64,000 nucleotides of DNA, from positions 2,513,001 through 2,577,000 of the forward strand of contig NZ_CP059902.1 in assembly GCF_014127105.1 (NCBI RefSeq). Reading direction: 5' to 3'. A model generated the notes under the pieces. It was not told where the DNA came from. It saw only the letters and a list, made by a program, of their open reading frames with translations, and did no database searches. A program made the translations under genes and the position numbers. The stretch comes from Devosia sp. MC521. GTDB taxonomy: Bacteria > Pseudomonadota > Alphaproteobacteria > Rhizobiales > Devosiaceae. Shown here piece after piece: positions 8,254 to 22,563 of this stretch; the first letter of the stretch is position 1, and every line of letters begins with the position of its first letter.

Positions 8254-8673
8254 ATGACCCAGGAAACAATCAACGAAAACAATAAAGAAGCGTTCTTCAA
8301 GCGTCATTTCATTGCCGTGATCGAGGACTTGAAGGAAAATGGCTTCAACGACGGCGAAGCCATGGCCATGATTGGCTCTCTCGCGCTCACCGTCTCTGAA
8401 GGTCTCGGACACAAAAAATGGAGCGAAGCGAAGGCCGCGTGCACTCGTGAGCAATATGACGCCTTGCTCCTGACGTTCCAGCAGCAGGGCGAAAAGGCCC
8501 ATGCCGAAGGCTTGAGCAAACAGGCCTACGCCATCCAAACGCTCTCCACCGCCCTCGTGGCCGCGACCCAGCGCAAAGACCCACACATCGCGCAGGGCGA
8601 GCCCTTGCTCGACGACATCATCGATGAAGCGGTCACCTTCTACGAAACCTTCAAAGACACGACCGTGAATTAA
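8254..8673 (+). CDS. Unknown small soluble protein inside the urease operon
   Basis: A 139-residue protein, hydrophilic and mostly helical by composition, with no signal peptide or membrane segment. It starts [10 protein letters not shown] and contains one Cys (AACTREQYD). It does not resemble a known urease accessory protein. ATG at 8254 is preferred; an in-frame GTG at 8227 is possible, and neither has a strong ribosome site. It lies between ureB and ureC in the same direction and is followed by a terminator-like hairpin. A role in urease assembly or in controlling ureC output is possible but not shown. Confidence 0.75.
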   Translation: MTQETINENNKEAFFKRHFIAVIEDLKENGFNDGEAMAMIGSLALTVSEGLGHKKWSEAKAACTREQYDALLLTFQQQGEKAHAEGLSKQAYAIQTLSTALVAATQRKDPHIAQGEPLLDDIIDEAVTFYETFKDTTVN

Positions 8674-8676
8674 ATC

Positions 8677-8707
8677 AGAGCTGGCGCAAGCCAGCTCTCT
8701 TGTTTTC
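8677..8707 (+). terminator. GNRA-capped hairpin before ureC (attenuator or terminator)
   Basis: A perfect 9-bp stem AGAGCTGGC / GCCAGCTCT with GCAA loop is followed by CTTGTTTTC. It starts 4 bases after the stop of the small unknown gene and ends about 65 bases before ureC. It looks like an intrinsic terminator inside the operon, so ureC may depend on read-through or on its own promoter. Confidence 0.6.
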
Positions 8708-8771
8708 AGCCGCCAAACCGGCCAATCTGAGCCTTGGGAAGCTTCTGTTCCGGGCTCATACGGGACATAAA

Positions 8772-10481
8772 ATGCCAGCACGTATCTCGCGCGCCAGCTA
8801 TGCCGACATGTACGGCCCGACCACCGGCGATAAAGTCCGGTTGGCGGATACGGAACTCTTCATTGAGGTGGAGAAGGACTTCACCACCTATGGCGAAGAG
8901 GTCAAATTCGGTGGCGGTAAAGTCATCCGTGATGGCATGGGCCAATCGCAGCGCACCCGCGCTCAGGGCGCCGTTGATACTGTCATCACCAACGCATTGA
9001 TCGTCGATCACACCGGCATCTATAAAGCCGATGTCGGCCTCAAGAACGGCGTCATCTCCGGCATTGGCAAAGCGGGCAATCCGGACACCCAGCCGGGCGT
9101 AGACATCATCATCGGCCCTTCAACAGAGGCGATCGCCGGCGAGGGTAAAATCCTCACTGCGGGGGGCATGGACGCCCATATCCACTTCATCTGCCCCCAG
9201 CAGATCGAAGAAGCGCTGATGAGCGGCGTCACCACCATGCTCGGCGGCGGCTCCGGCCCGGCTCATGGCACGCTCGCCACGACGTGCACTGGCGCTTGGC
9301 ACATCGAACGCATGATCGAAAGCTTCGACGCCTTCCCGATGAACCTTGCTCTCGCTGGCAAGGGCAATGCGGCCGTTGCCGCCCCGCTCGAAGAAATGAT
9401 CCTCTCCGGCGCTTCCTGCCTCAAGCTGCACGAAGACTGGGGCACCACCCCCGCCACCATCGACAATTGCCTCTCAGTTGCTGACGATTACGACGTGCAG
9501 GTGATGATCCACACCGATACGCTCAATGAATCTGGCTTTGTCGAAGACACGGTCGGCGCCTTCAAAGGCCGCACCATCCACGCCTTCCACACCGAAGGCG
9601 CGGGCGGCGGTCACGCTCCGGACATTCTCAAAGTCGCGGGCCTGCCCAACGTCATTCCCTCCTCGACCAATCCGACCCGTCCCTACACGGTCAACACCAT
9701 TGCCGAGCATCTCGACATGCTCATGGTGTGTCACCACCTCGATCAATCGATCCCGGAAGACGTCGCCTTCGCCGAAAGCCGCATCCGTAAGGAAACCATC
9801 GCGGCCGAAGACATTCTGCACGACATGGGCGCCCTCTCGATCATTTCCTCCGACAGCCAAGCCATGGGCCGCGTCGGCGAAGTGCTGATCCGCACCTGGC
9901 AAACCGCCGATAAAATGAAGCGCCAGCGCGGTCGCCTGCCGGAAGAAACCGGCGATAACGACAATTATCGCGTCCGCCGCTACATCGCTAAATACACCAT
10001 CAATCCAGCCATCGCCCACGGCATGAGCCAGCACATCGGCTCAATCGAAGTCGGCAAGCGCGCCGACCTCGTCCTCTGGAACCCAGCCTTCTTTGGCGTC
10101 AAACCTGAAATGATCCTGCTCGGCGGCTCGATTGCAGCAGCGCCCATGGGCGACCCAAACGCGTCCATCCCAACACCGCAACCGATGCACTATCGCCCCA
10201 TGTTTGCGGCCTACGGCAAACTGGCGTCGCGTTCCTCGGTCGTCTTCATCTCACAAGCCGCACACGACGCTGGGCTGCGCAACCGCCTCGGCGTCGACAA
10301 ACAGCTTCTTCCGGTCTCCAACACGCGTGGGGGCATCGGCAAAGCCGCGATGAAGCTCAACACCGCGACCCCGAACATCGAAGTGCATCCTGAGACCTAT
10401 GAAGTGCGGGCCAATGGCGTCTTGCTCACCTGCGAGCCCGCAACCGTACTCCCTATGGCACAACGGTATTTTCTCTTCTAA
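8772..10481 (+). CDS. ureC: Urease alpha (catalytic) subunit
   Basis: A 569-residue UreC, the nickel-containing catalytic subunit. All expected residues are present: H136 and H138 (DAHIHF), carbamylated lysine K218 (CLKLHEDWG), H247 and H273, the flap cysteine C320 with H321 in MVCHHLD, and D361. The signature [13 protein letters not shown] follows. ATG at 8772 ([10 protein letters not shown]) matches the usual UreC N-terminus; a TTG at 8700 would add 24 residues and lies in the preceding hairpin, so it is rejected. The intact active site suggests a functional urease. Confidence 0.98.
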   Translation: MPARISRASYADMYGPTTGDKVRLADTELFIEVEKDFTTYGEEVKFGGGKVIRDGMGQSQRTRAQGAVDTVITNALIVDHTGIYKADVGLKNGVISGIGKAGNPDTQPGVDIIIGPSTEAIAGEGKILTAGGMDAHIHFICPQQIEEALMSGVTTMLGGGSGPAHGTLATTCTGAWHIERMIESFDAFPMNLALAGKGNAAVAAPLEEMILSGASCLKLHEDWGTTPATIDNCLSVADDYDVQVMIHTDTLNESGFVEDTVGAFKGRTIHAFHTEGAGGGHAPDILKVAGLPNVIPSSTNPTRPYTVNTIAEHLDMLMVCHHLDQSIPEDVAFAESRIRKETIAAEDILHDMGALSIISSDSQAMGRVGEVLIRTWQTADKMKRQRGRLPEETGDNDNYRVRRYIAKYTINPAIAHGMSQHIGSIEVGKRADLVLWNPAFFGVKPEMILLGGSIAAAPMGDPNASIPTPQPMHYRPMFAAYGKLASRSSVVFISQAAHDAGLRNRLGVDKQLLPVSNTRGGIGKAAMKLNTATPNIEVHPETYEVRANGVLLTCEPATVLPMAQRYFLF

Positions 10482-10541
10482 GTCTGTTTGACACTCCCCC
10501 CTCGCTGCCGCACATTGCTGCCGTTGCGAGGGAGGTGAGCC

Positions 10542-11657
10542 ATGTCTAAGTCCAAAGGATTCCCCAAGAATCCCGTACAGGCGCTGCGAGCCCAAGAACT
10601 CCTCACGGCGCTGCAACAGCTTACCGCCGCCAATGATTGGAAACGCGCCGCCCCGCTCAGCCTTGAGCTCACCCGCATCGCGCCAGAGCTGACAGAGGCC
10701 CATGACATCATGGGCCGCGTCGCCTTCCAAACAACCGCCTTCGATATTGCTGAAACCTGCTTTGAACGCGCCGTTGCGCTCGGGCCAGTCAATGCCATGC
10801 GGCTGCACGCTTGGGCCACCGCGCTCATCGCTCGCGGCAATTTCAAAGCCGCTGAAAAGGCGCTTGAGCGCGCCCTCGTCTTCCGCCCCAAAGACGCGCA
10901 GATCTCCTGCGATCTGGCCGACGCCTATCTTGCCCAAGACCGCTCGAGCGACGCCTTCAAGCTCTTCCGCTCGGTCGCCAAGCAAAACCCGGCCAACAGC
11001 TATGCCCGCCATATGCTGTCGGCGCTGTCAGACGCGCGCCAGCCAGATCGGACCTATGTCACAAATCTCTTCGACAGCTACGCGCCCATGTTCGACCAGC
11101 ACCTAACGGGCGCGCTGCACTACCGCATTCCTGAAATTGTGGCCGAGGCCGTAACGCCCTACAGCCCCTTCGCATCGGTACTCGACCTCGGCTGCGGCAC
11201 CGGGCTCATCGCAGAGGCGCTCAAAGGCAAATATGCAGCAATCGACGGCGTCGATCTCTCGCCCCGTATGATTGAGAAGGCGACAGAACGGGGCCTCTAC
11301 CGAACCCTCACCACCGGCGACTGCGTCGACGCGCTCAAAGCAAGTGCCGAGCTGGCATCGAGCTATGACCTCATAGCCGCACTTGATCTACTCATCTACA
11401 TCGGCCCCGCCGAAGACTTGTTCCAAGCCGTAGCCACAAAACTCAGCCCAAAGGGTCTCTTCGTCTTCACCACCGAAGCCGCGGACGACACAGGAATAAT
11501 CATCCGGTCGAGCGGGCGTTTCGCCCACTCGTCTCAGTACATCCGCTCGTGCTTGGCCGCCAATGGGCTCGCTGTGCTGGACCAACAGCATCACACGATC
11601 CGGCTCGAACACGAAAAACCAATCCCCGGCGAAGTCTATATTTGCCGACGAAACTGA
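10542..11657 (+). CDS. TPR-repeat SAM-dependent methyltransferase
   Basis: A 371-residue soluble protein. Residues 1-160 hold TPR-like helical repeats. Residues 185-330 form a class I methyltransferase with the SAM motif VLDLGCGTG followed by an acidic turn (DGVDLSPRM). This TPR-methyltransferase layout is common in alphaproteobacteria, with mostly unknown targets. GGGAGGTGAGCC before the ATG is a very strong ribosome site, partly inside a 7-bp hairpin (10499-10505 with 10526-10532). It lies between ureC and ureE in the operon direction. A target among urease proteins is conceivable but unsupported. Confidence 0.88.
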   Translation: MSKSKGFPKNPVQALRAQELLTALQQLTAANDWKRAAPLSLELTRIAPELTEAHDIMGRVAFQTTAFDIAETCFERAVALGPVNAMRLHAWATALIARGNFKAAEKALERALVFRPKDAQISCDLADAYLAQDRSSDAFKLFRSVAKQNPANSYARHMLSALSDARQPDRTYVTNLFDSYAPMFDQHLTGALHYRIPEIVAEAVTPYSPFASVLDLGCGTGLIAEALKGKYAAIDGVDLSPRMIEKATERGLYRTLTTGDCVDALKASAELASSYDLIAALDLLIYIGPAEDLFQAVATKLSPKGLFVFTTEAADDTGIIIRSSGRFAHSSQYIRSCLAANGLAVLDQQHHTIRLEHEKPIPGEVYICRRN

Positions 11658-11736
11658 ACTTGTCTAATCCACGAATAGCCATGATTGTATGTCCGTGATT
11701 GGGCTATTCGCATCAACCGCGTGATTGGAGAGTTCC

Positions 11737-12171
11737 TTGACAGTGATCCGCATAATTTCGGCCATCGGCCTTATCTTGGCCAGCACTGGCGCGGTTCTCA
11801 GCCAAGACGCTGTGGCCCCTGAAGAAGTTCCCGCAGCGACAGCTCCCGCGCTCAACACGGCTGGCGTTTCGCTGACCATCTCGATTGATACCGCAGGCGA
11901 TATTGACCGGAAAATGGTCAGCTATGCCTGCGAGAACGGCGTCACCCTGCCCGTTCAATATATCAATGCCGCGCCGAACTTCCTCGCAATCGTGCCGGTA
12001 GATGGCGCAAATCTGGTGATGGTCACCACCCTATCTGGCTCGGGGGCGCGATATGTCGCCGGTCCATATGAATGGTGGAGCACAGGGGATGACGCGACCT
12101 TGCGAGACCTGATGCAGGATGAGGATAGTGACCCACTCCTCAGCTGCACCGCTGTCGTAAACACTCCATAA
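11737..12171 (+). CDS. MliC-family lysozyme inhibitor-like exported protein
   Basis: A 144-residue exported protein. The N-terminus is a signal peptide ending near AVLSQ. The mature part resembles the MliC/PliC fold (inhibitor of c-type lysozyme): VSYACENGVTLPVQYIN, then GARYVAGPYEWWSTGDDATL, with a C-terminal Cys able to pair with the first. No lipobox Cys is seen after the signal, so it is probably periplasmic and not lipid-anchored. TTG at 11737 is favoured by GGAG six bases upstream; TTG at 11725 is also open. A 9-bp inverted repeat (11672-11680 with 11702-11710) lies just upstream. It sits inside the urease operon without an obvious link to urease. Confidence 0.75.
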   Translation: MTVIRIISAIGLILASTGAVLSQDAVAPEEVPAATAPALNTAGVSLTISIDTAGDIDRKMVSYACENGVTLPVQYINAAPNFLAIVPVDGANLVMVTTLSGSGARYVAGPYEWWSTGDDATLRDLMQDEDSDPLLSCTAVVNTP

Positions 12172-12189
12172 AAACCGGAGGGGGAGGCG

Positions 12190-12774
12190 ATGGACTTAGA
12201 AAGCCACACTGTCGACCTCTTCGCTCATACCCGCATCGTGATTGGCATGGTGATCGGTCTGGGGATCACCCGGACCCTTCTCACCTTCGCCAATATCATT
12301 CAAACACCGAAGACCCACACCAGATCGCTGCTCCACCTGCTGTGGCTCGGGGCCATGCTCGTTGAGCTGGCCCTATTCTGGTATATCCACATTGAACTGG
12401 TTCTGCTGCCGCATTGGAACTTCGGCTATTTCGCCTTCTATGTCGGCTATGCGATCGTGCTCTATATGCAGACCGCTCTGCTAACCTCAGACAGAGCACC
12501 AGACCATGGTGGCTATCAGGAATTCTTCATTGAGCGGCGCCACTGGTTCTTTGGCTTCTTCATCGCAAGCCAAGTCTTTGATATCTTGGATACAATCTTC
12601 CTAGCGCCAAAAGAACAGTTGGAACCGGCCGACCTGATTGTTGGCGGCGTCTTTATCGTTCTAGGCCTCGCTGGATGGATATCGAAGAAGAGGCGTGTCC
12701 ATTACACCATTATCACGCTGCATATGCTGGGCTTGGCCATTGTGAGCTTCTTCTACGCGATTGAAACAATCTAG
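12190..12774 (+). CDS. Multi-pass membrane protein, paralogue 1
   Basis: A 194-residue inner-membrane protein with about five helices. Conserved blocks shared with the next gene are RxxxGxVIGLGxxR near residue 17, SLLHxLW, ExxLFW, APDHxxxY and RRxWFFGxFxxxxxFD. No enzyme or transporter motif is recognised. CGGAGGGGGAGG upstream is a strong ribosome site, 18 bp after the MliC-like gene. The function is unknown; with its paralogue it forms a tandem pair within the urease operon. Confidence 0.82.
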   Translation: MDLESHTVDLFAHTRIVIGMVIGLGITRTLLTFANIIQTPKTHTRSLLHLLWLGAMLVELALFWYIHIELVLLPHWNFGYFAFYVGYAIVLYMQTALLTSDRAPDHGGYQEFFIERRHWFFGFFIASQVFDILDTIFLAPKEQLEPADLIVGGVFIVLGLAGWISKKRRVHYTIITLHMLGLAIVSFFYAIETI

Positions 12775-12870
12775 CGCTCAGACAAAATAATAAATGTTCA
12801 ATACTAAGCCATTAGGCTTGGTCCTTGGGTATATAGCTCTCGTGCATTGAGCCATGCCGCAAGGATAACC

Positions 12871-13452
12871 ATGGAACACTTGACGTCTTCCGAAATATTC
12901 CTCCACGTCCGAGTACTTCTCGGCACAGTGATCGGCCTGGGTCTCGCCCGTTTGATCATGACCGTCGCTGGCATCATTCAGCACCCCAAGCGCGCAAGAT
13001 CCTCACTCCTGCACATGCTCTGGGTGTTCTCCATGATCATCGAGCTGGTGCTCTTCTGGTGGTGGGAACTCTCCCTCTACTCAGTTCACGAGTGGACCTT
13101 CGGCGTTACAGGTTTCCTCGTCATCTATGCGATGCTGCTCGTTCTCATCGCCACCATTCTCGCGCCCGACCACATTTCTGAATATTCTGGCTACGAGGAC
13201 TTCTTCCTCAAACGCCGTCGTTGGTTCTTCGGTCTCTTCGCCGTCGTTGCCATCTTCGACGTTATCGACAACGCCATCAAAGGCGGGGTCTACAGCGCAC
13301 GCTTTGGCGATGGTTATGCCGTGCAGGCCGGAACTGGCATCATTGTTGCTTTGATTGCGTGTTACAGTAGCAATCGCGCCCTCCATCTCACGATCGTGGG
13401 GCTGCATTTCGTCTATCAAGCCTATCTGATGAGCAAGTACTTCAACGGCTAG
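12871..13452 (+). CDS. Multi-pass membrane protein, paralogue 2
   Basis: A 193-residue membrane protein clearly homologous over its length to the gene at 12190: RVLLGTVIGLGLAR, SLLHMLW, ELVLFWW, then APDH, a Tyr, and KRRRWFFGLF. Start ATG at 12871 has AAGGA seven bases upstream; an earlier in-frame TTG at 12847 is rejected. It ends 19 bp before ureE. The pair arose by duplication and may form a heteromer. The motifs RRxWFFG and GLGxxR may mark a small undescribed membrane family. Confidence 0.82.
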   Translation: MEHLTSSEIFLHVRVLLGTVIGLGLARLIMTVAGIIQHPKRARSSLLHMLWVFSMIIELVLFWWWELSLYSVHEWTFGVTGFLVIYAMLLVLIATILAPDHISEYSGYEDFFLKRRRWFFGLFAVVAIFDVIDNAIKGGVYSARFGDGYAVQAGTGIIVALIACYSSNRALHLTIVGLHFVYQAYLMSKYFNG

Positions 13453-13471
13453 CTCACGACGAGGAAACTTC

Positions 13472-13948
13472 ATGCGCCGAGTGACCGACATCATCCCCTC
13501 CGATCCGTCAGCCACCCCGCCCTATGACAGCATAAAGCTCGAACACTCTGAGCGTCGCCTGCGGCGCAAGGTATTGCGCCTCTCTGGAGGCGATGAAGTC
13601 CTCATTGACCTGCCGCAAACCACAACCCTTGATCACACCAGCCTGCTCTTGCTGGACGACGGCCGCACCGTCAGCATTATTCCGGCCGAGGAACTTCTCT
13701 ACGAAATTCGGGCCAAAGACCCCACCCACCTCATCCGTCTGGGCTGGCATATTGGCAATCGCCATACCCCCGCCCAACTTGAAGAAATACGCATCCTGAT
13801 CCAGCGCGACCACGTCCTCAAAACCATGCTCGAAGGCTTAGGCGCGACAGTCACCAATGTGAGCGAGCCCTTCTTCGCTGAGCACGGCGCTTATCACAGC
13901 CACGCGCATGCCGATGCAGGCCACGCCCTCCTCGCCAAACGCTCATGA
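13472..13948 (+). CDS. ureE: Urease accessory protein UreE (nickel chaperone)
   Basis: A 158-residue UreE, the nickel carrier that hands metal to the UreD-F-G complex. The middle has the UreE block LIRLGWHIGNRHTPAQ and an FFAEHGAYHSHAHADAGH tail with several His residues for metal binding. The tail is moderate compared with the long His tail of Klebsiella UreE. The stop overlaps the ureF start by four bases, showing translational coupling. Confidence 0.96.
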   Translation: MRRVTDIIPSDPSATPPYDSIKLEHSERRLRRKVLRLSGGDEVLIDLPQTTTLDHTSLLLLDDGRTVSIIPAEELLYEIRAKDPTHLIRLGWHIGNRHTPAQLEEIRILIQRDHVLKTMLEGLGATVTNVSEPFFAEHGAYHSHAHADAGHALLAKRS

Positions 13949-14601
13949 CCTCAGACCTGCAAAAGCTCCTGACTTGGTTGTCCCCGGCCTTCCCTGTGGG
14001 CGCATTTGCTTGGTCGGCTGGTCTCGAAACAGCCATTGTGCAGGGCACAGTTGGAGATCGCGCCACGACAGAGGAATGGGTAGCCGCCACTCTCGATCAC
14101 GGCGGCATCAAGACCGATGCGATCCTGCTCGCGCATGCCCATCGCTCTCATGCCGATCAGGCGACACTGCGCGACTTGGCCGACTTGTGCCTGGCCCTCA
14201 CCCCAGCGCGGGAGCGCCACGCCGAGACGGTCCTAACCGGCAACGCCTTCGTGCTGGCGAGCGCCGCCTGGCCGACCGAAAGCCCTCTCGCCCTGCCCAA
14301 ACCCTGTCCCTATCCCATCGCGATAGGGGCAACAGCCGGTGCACACGGCATCGACGCCCTAGCCACAATTACCGCCTTCCTCACCAGCACAGTGCACAGC
14401 CAAGTGTCTGTCGCCGTGCGCCTCGTCCCGATCGGTCAGAACGATGGCCTCGCCATCATGGCCAGCCTCGAACCCAGAATTCTCAAATTGGCCGAAATTT
14501 GCTTGGCAGCAACACTGGACGATATCGGTTCGGTAGCCTATTGCGCAGACATCGCACAGATGCAGCACGAGACTCTGGGCACGAGGATATTCCGATCATG
14601 A
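13945..14601 (+). CDS. ureF: Urease accessory protein UreF
   Basis: A 218-residue UreF, which gates UreG GTPase action in the activation complex. The N-terminus has the conserved LSPAFPVGAFAWSAGLE block. The protein is mainly helical and of normal length. It is coupled to ureE by an ATGA overlap and to the next membrane gene by another ATGA overlap. Confidence 0.95.
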   Translation: MTSDLQKLLTWLSPAFPVGAFAWSAGLETAIVQGTVGDRATTEEWVAATLDHGGIKTDAILLAHAHRSHADQATLRDLADLCLALTPARERHAETVLTGNAFVLASAAWPTESPLALPKPCPYPIAIGATAGAHGIDALATITAFLTSTVHSQVSVAVRLVPIGQNDGLAIMASLEPRILKLAEICLAATLDDIGSVAYCADIAQMQHETLGTRIFRS

Positions 14602-15029
14602 GCATGTTGATTGCCGCTTTTGTTTGTATCGCCCTCTTGGCGATCTCCGTCTCCCACTTCGTCTGGGGCGTCGGCCTGTCCTGGCCCTTGAAGAACCGCA
14701 AACTACTTGCGCAAACCGTCGTCGGCTTTACTGGCGTTGAGAAAATGCCAAACCCATTGCTGACCTTGGCCGTTGCCATCGGCACTTTCTATGCAGCCTT
14801 CATCGCCCTCGCCATGGCCGACCATGACGGTGGCGGCACCAATCTCAACCTTGTCGGCGGCGTCATTGCCGTTATCTTCCTGGCCCGCGGCATCGTTGGC
14901 TACACGCCGAAGTGGCAAGCCATAACCGCCGAACCCATTTTCCGTCTCAACGACAAGCGCGTATATTCGCCACTCTGCCTGTTTATTGGGCTGGGCTTCC
15001 TCTCGCTCATCCTCCTTCGCCTCATCTAG
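14598..15029 (+). CDS. DUF3995-like small membrane protein
   Basis: A 143-residue protein with four predicted membrane helices, the first starting right at the N-terminus ([17 protein letters not shown]). GLSWPLKNR after helix 1 and IVGYTPKW before the last helices fit the DUF3995 family as I know it. It overlaps ureF by four bases and precedes ureG by 16, so it is translated as part of the accessory block. Function is unknown; nickel or urea handling is a guess from position only. Confidence 0.8.
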   Translation: MSMLIAAFVCIALLAISVSHFVWGVGLSWPLKNRKLLAQTVVGFTGVEKMPNPLLTLAVAIGTFYAAFIALAMADHDGGGTNLNLVGGVIAVIFLARGIVGYTPKWQAITAEPIFRLNDKRVYSPLCLFIGLGFLSLILLRLI

Positions 15030-15045
15030 TCTCTCGGAGCACGCA

Positions 15046-15678
15046 ATGTCCAAAAGCCTACACGGTCCCCTTCGCATTGGTATTGGTGGACCGGTAGGCT
15101 CGGGCAAAACCACCTTGTGCGAGATGCTCCTCAAGGCCATGCGCGACCGCTATTCCATGGCAGTCGTGACCAATGACATCTACACCCAAGAAGACGCGCT
15201 GATCCTCGCCCGGGCTCAGGCCATCTCCGAGGATCGCATCGTTGGCGTTGAAACCGGTGGCTGCCCGCACACCGCCATCCGCGAGGACGCCTCGCTCAAC
15301 CTCGCCGCCATCGACGCGCTCAACGAAAAATTCCCCGATCTCGACATCATTCTAATCGAGAGTGGCGGCGACAACCTCGCGGCAACCTTCTCACCCGATC
15401 TTGCGGATCTCACCATCTACGTGATCTCCGTCGCGCAGGGAGAAAAGATCCCGCGCAAGGGAGGGCCAGCCATTTCGCGCTCCGACCTCCTGGTCATCAC
15501 CCACACCGACCTAGCGCCCTATGTCGGCGCCAGCCTTGCGGTAATGGACAGTGACACGCAAAAAATCCGCGACGGCCGCCCCTATGTCTTCACCGACCTG
15601 CTGCGTCGTGAAAGCCTCGACCAAATCATCGGCTTTATCGAAAAGCACGGTGGCTTCGCCGCCGAGGCAGCCGAGTAA
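15046..15678 (+). CDS. ureG: Urease accessory GTPase UreG
   Basis: A 210-residue SIMIBI-class GTPase that powers nickel delivery to urease. The P-loop [11 protein letters not shown] is at residues 14-24, the metal-binding CPH motif is in [17 protein letters not shown], and ESGGDN and [10 protein letters not shown] give the G motifs. ATG at 15046 with GGAG upstream gives the standard UreG N-terminus. Its stop overlaps the start of the next gene (TAATG). Confidence 0.97.
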   Translation: MSKSLHGPLRIGIGGPVGSGKTTLCEMLLKAMRDRYSMAVVTNDIYTQEDALILARAQAISEDRIVGVETGGCPHTAIREDASLNLAAIDALNEKFPDLDIILIESGGDNLAATFSPDLADLTIYVISVAQGEKIPRKGGPAISRSDLLVITHTDLAPYVGASLAVMDSDTQKIRDGRPYVFTDLLRRESLDQIIGFIEKHGGFAAEAAE

Positions 15679-16138
15679 TGAAAAGCGCAGCGCCCTACCT
15701 CAGATTGCGTAAGGCGCTGATCGCTCCCATTCCCGCCCCCAGCTGGCCGACAGGCCTCGTAAAGGCGACGCTGTCCCACGTCCCTCCTGAAGCAGTCCAT
15801 AAGCTCCTCAAGGCAACCTTCCGCGACATCGCAAAGCCCTGCTCAGCTTGGTATGCAGCGCTGTCTACCGACGAAGAATACGATCCCGCATTAGCGATCC
15901 TCGCGCTCGGACCTGACGGCACGGTCGCGGGCTACATCCAAAGCTGGACCTCAGGCTTCGTCAAAGACCTGGTGGTCGCCCCAGAGTATCGCCGTCAGAA
16001 CATCGGCACCTTGCTCATGGCCGAAACCTTCGCGCTATTCGCCGCGCGCGGCCTCTCTCACGTTGACCTCAAGGTCGAACGCAAAAACAAACCCGCGCAG
16101 AAGTTCTACGCGGGCTTGGGCATGATCGAAGTGCTTGA

Positions 16139-16142
<4 letters not shown>
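15678..16142 (+). CDS. GNAT-family N-acetyltransferase
   Basis: A 154-residue protein with the acetyl-CoA loop VVAPEYRRQNIGTLLM near residue 98 and a closing AQKFYAGLGMIE segment, as in GNAT acetyltransferases. The substrate cannot be told. It is coupled to ureG by the TAATG overlap and ends the urease operon. Its TAG stop overlaps by three bases with the TAA stop of glgX on the opposite strand (sequence TTAG), leaving no room for a separate terminator. Confidence 0.88.
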
Positions 16143-21233
<5,091 letters not shown>

Positions 21234-21237
<4 letters not shown>

Positions 21238-22505
21238 CTATCCGCCAGATATTTGTTGATCATGGCCTGCGTCACGAGCGTGACCCCTTCTTCAGTTCGC
21301 CTGAAATACTTGGCGTCGAATTCCGGGTCTTCGCCCACGACAAGTCCTTCGGGAACACTCACGCCGCGGTCGATAACCACCTTGCGCAAGCGAGCATTCC
21401 GCCCGATTTCGCAATAGGGCAGCACCACCGCCTCATCAAGCACCGAATAGGAATGGACGCGCGCCCCGGTGGACAACAGCGTGCGCTGCACATGCCCGCC
21501 TGAAATAATGCAATCCCCTGACACCAGAGAATTCACCGCCGAGCCCCGACGCCCGTCATAATCATGCACGAACTTAGCGGGCGGGGTGATTTCGGCGTGG
21601 GTCCAGATCGGCCAGTCACGATCATAAAGATCAAGCTGCGGGGTGATGTCGGTCAGATCGATATTGGCCTTCCAATAGGCGTCGACCGTGCCCACGTCAC
21701 GCCAGTAAGCGACCTTCTCATTGCTCGAGCGGACGCAGGAGCGATTGAACCGATGCGCCCATGCCGTACCGTTCTTGACGATGTAAGGAATGATATCCTT
21801 GCCGAAGTCGCGGCTTGAGCCTTCCGTCGCCGCATCGCGACGCAATTGCTCCATTAGGAAACGCGTCTCAAACACGTAAATCCCCATGGAGGCCAGCGCC
21901 ATGTCTGGGCGATCAGGAATGCCCGGCGGGTCCTTCGGCTTTTCGACGAAATCGACCACGCGGTCGCGCCCATCAACGCGCATCACGCCGAAGCCCTGGG
22001 CTTCCATACGCGGCACTTCGAGGCAACCAATGGTCACATCAGCGCCGGTATCGACGTGCTGACGGAGCATGATTTCATAGTCCATCTTGTAGATATGGTC
22101 GCCCGCCAGAATGACGATATAGCGCGCGCCATAATCCTCGATGATGTCCATGTTCTGATACACGGCGTCGGCCGTGCCAGCGTACCACATGTCCTCCGCC
22201 ACGCGCTGCGATGCGGGCAGCACGTCAAAGCTCTCGTTACGCTCCGTGCGCAAGAAGTTCCAGCCGCGCGACAAGTGGCGGATCAAGCTATGCGCCTGAT
22301 ATTGCGTTGCCACCGAAATGCGTCGGATGCCGGAGTTGATCGCATTGCTCAGCGCGAAATCGATGATGCGCGACTTGCCGCCAAAGTACACAGCTGGCTT
22401 AGCGCGGCGATCCGTCAATTCCATAAGCCGCGTGCCTCGCCCCCCAGCCAGCACATAGGCCATCGCCTCACGAGCTAAAGGCGACGGGACCCGATATTCA
22501 GCCAT
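21234..22505 (-). CDS. glgC: Glucose-1-phosphate adenylyltransferase
   Basis: A 423-residue enzyme making ADP-glucose, the committed step of glycogen synthesis. Nucleotide motif AGGRGTRL is at residues 19-26, with [14 protein letters not shown] following, and [12 protein letters not shown] and VDFVEKP further on. A left-handed helix domain lies at the C-terminus. ATG at 22505 is chosen for the GAGGAGGGAG ribosome site; an in-frame extension upstream lacks one. The family is allosterically controlled; effectors here cannot be read from sequence. Confidence 0.97.
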
Positions 22506-22563
22506 AGTAGTCTCCCTCCTCAAGCCCGGCAAACGCCACCGGGCGCTACTCAAACACAGCCCT

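Noticed and set aside
8700-8771. TTG start adding 24 residues to UreC
   Set aside because: It begins at the foot of the terminator-like hairpin, and UreC proteins start at the [10 protein letters not shown] position.
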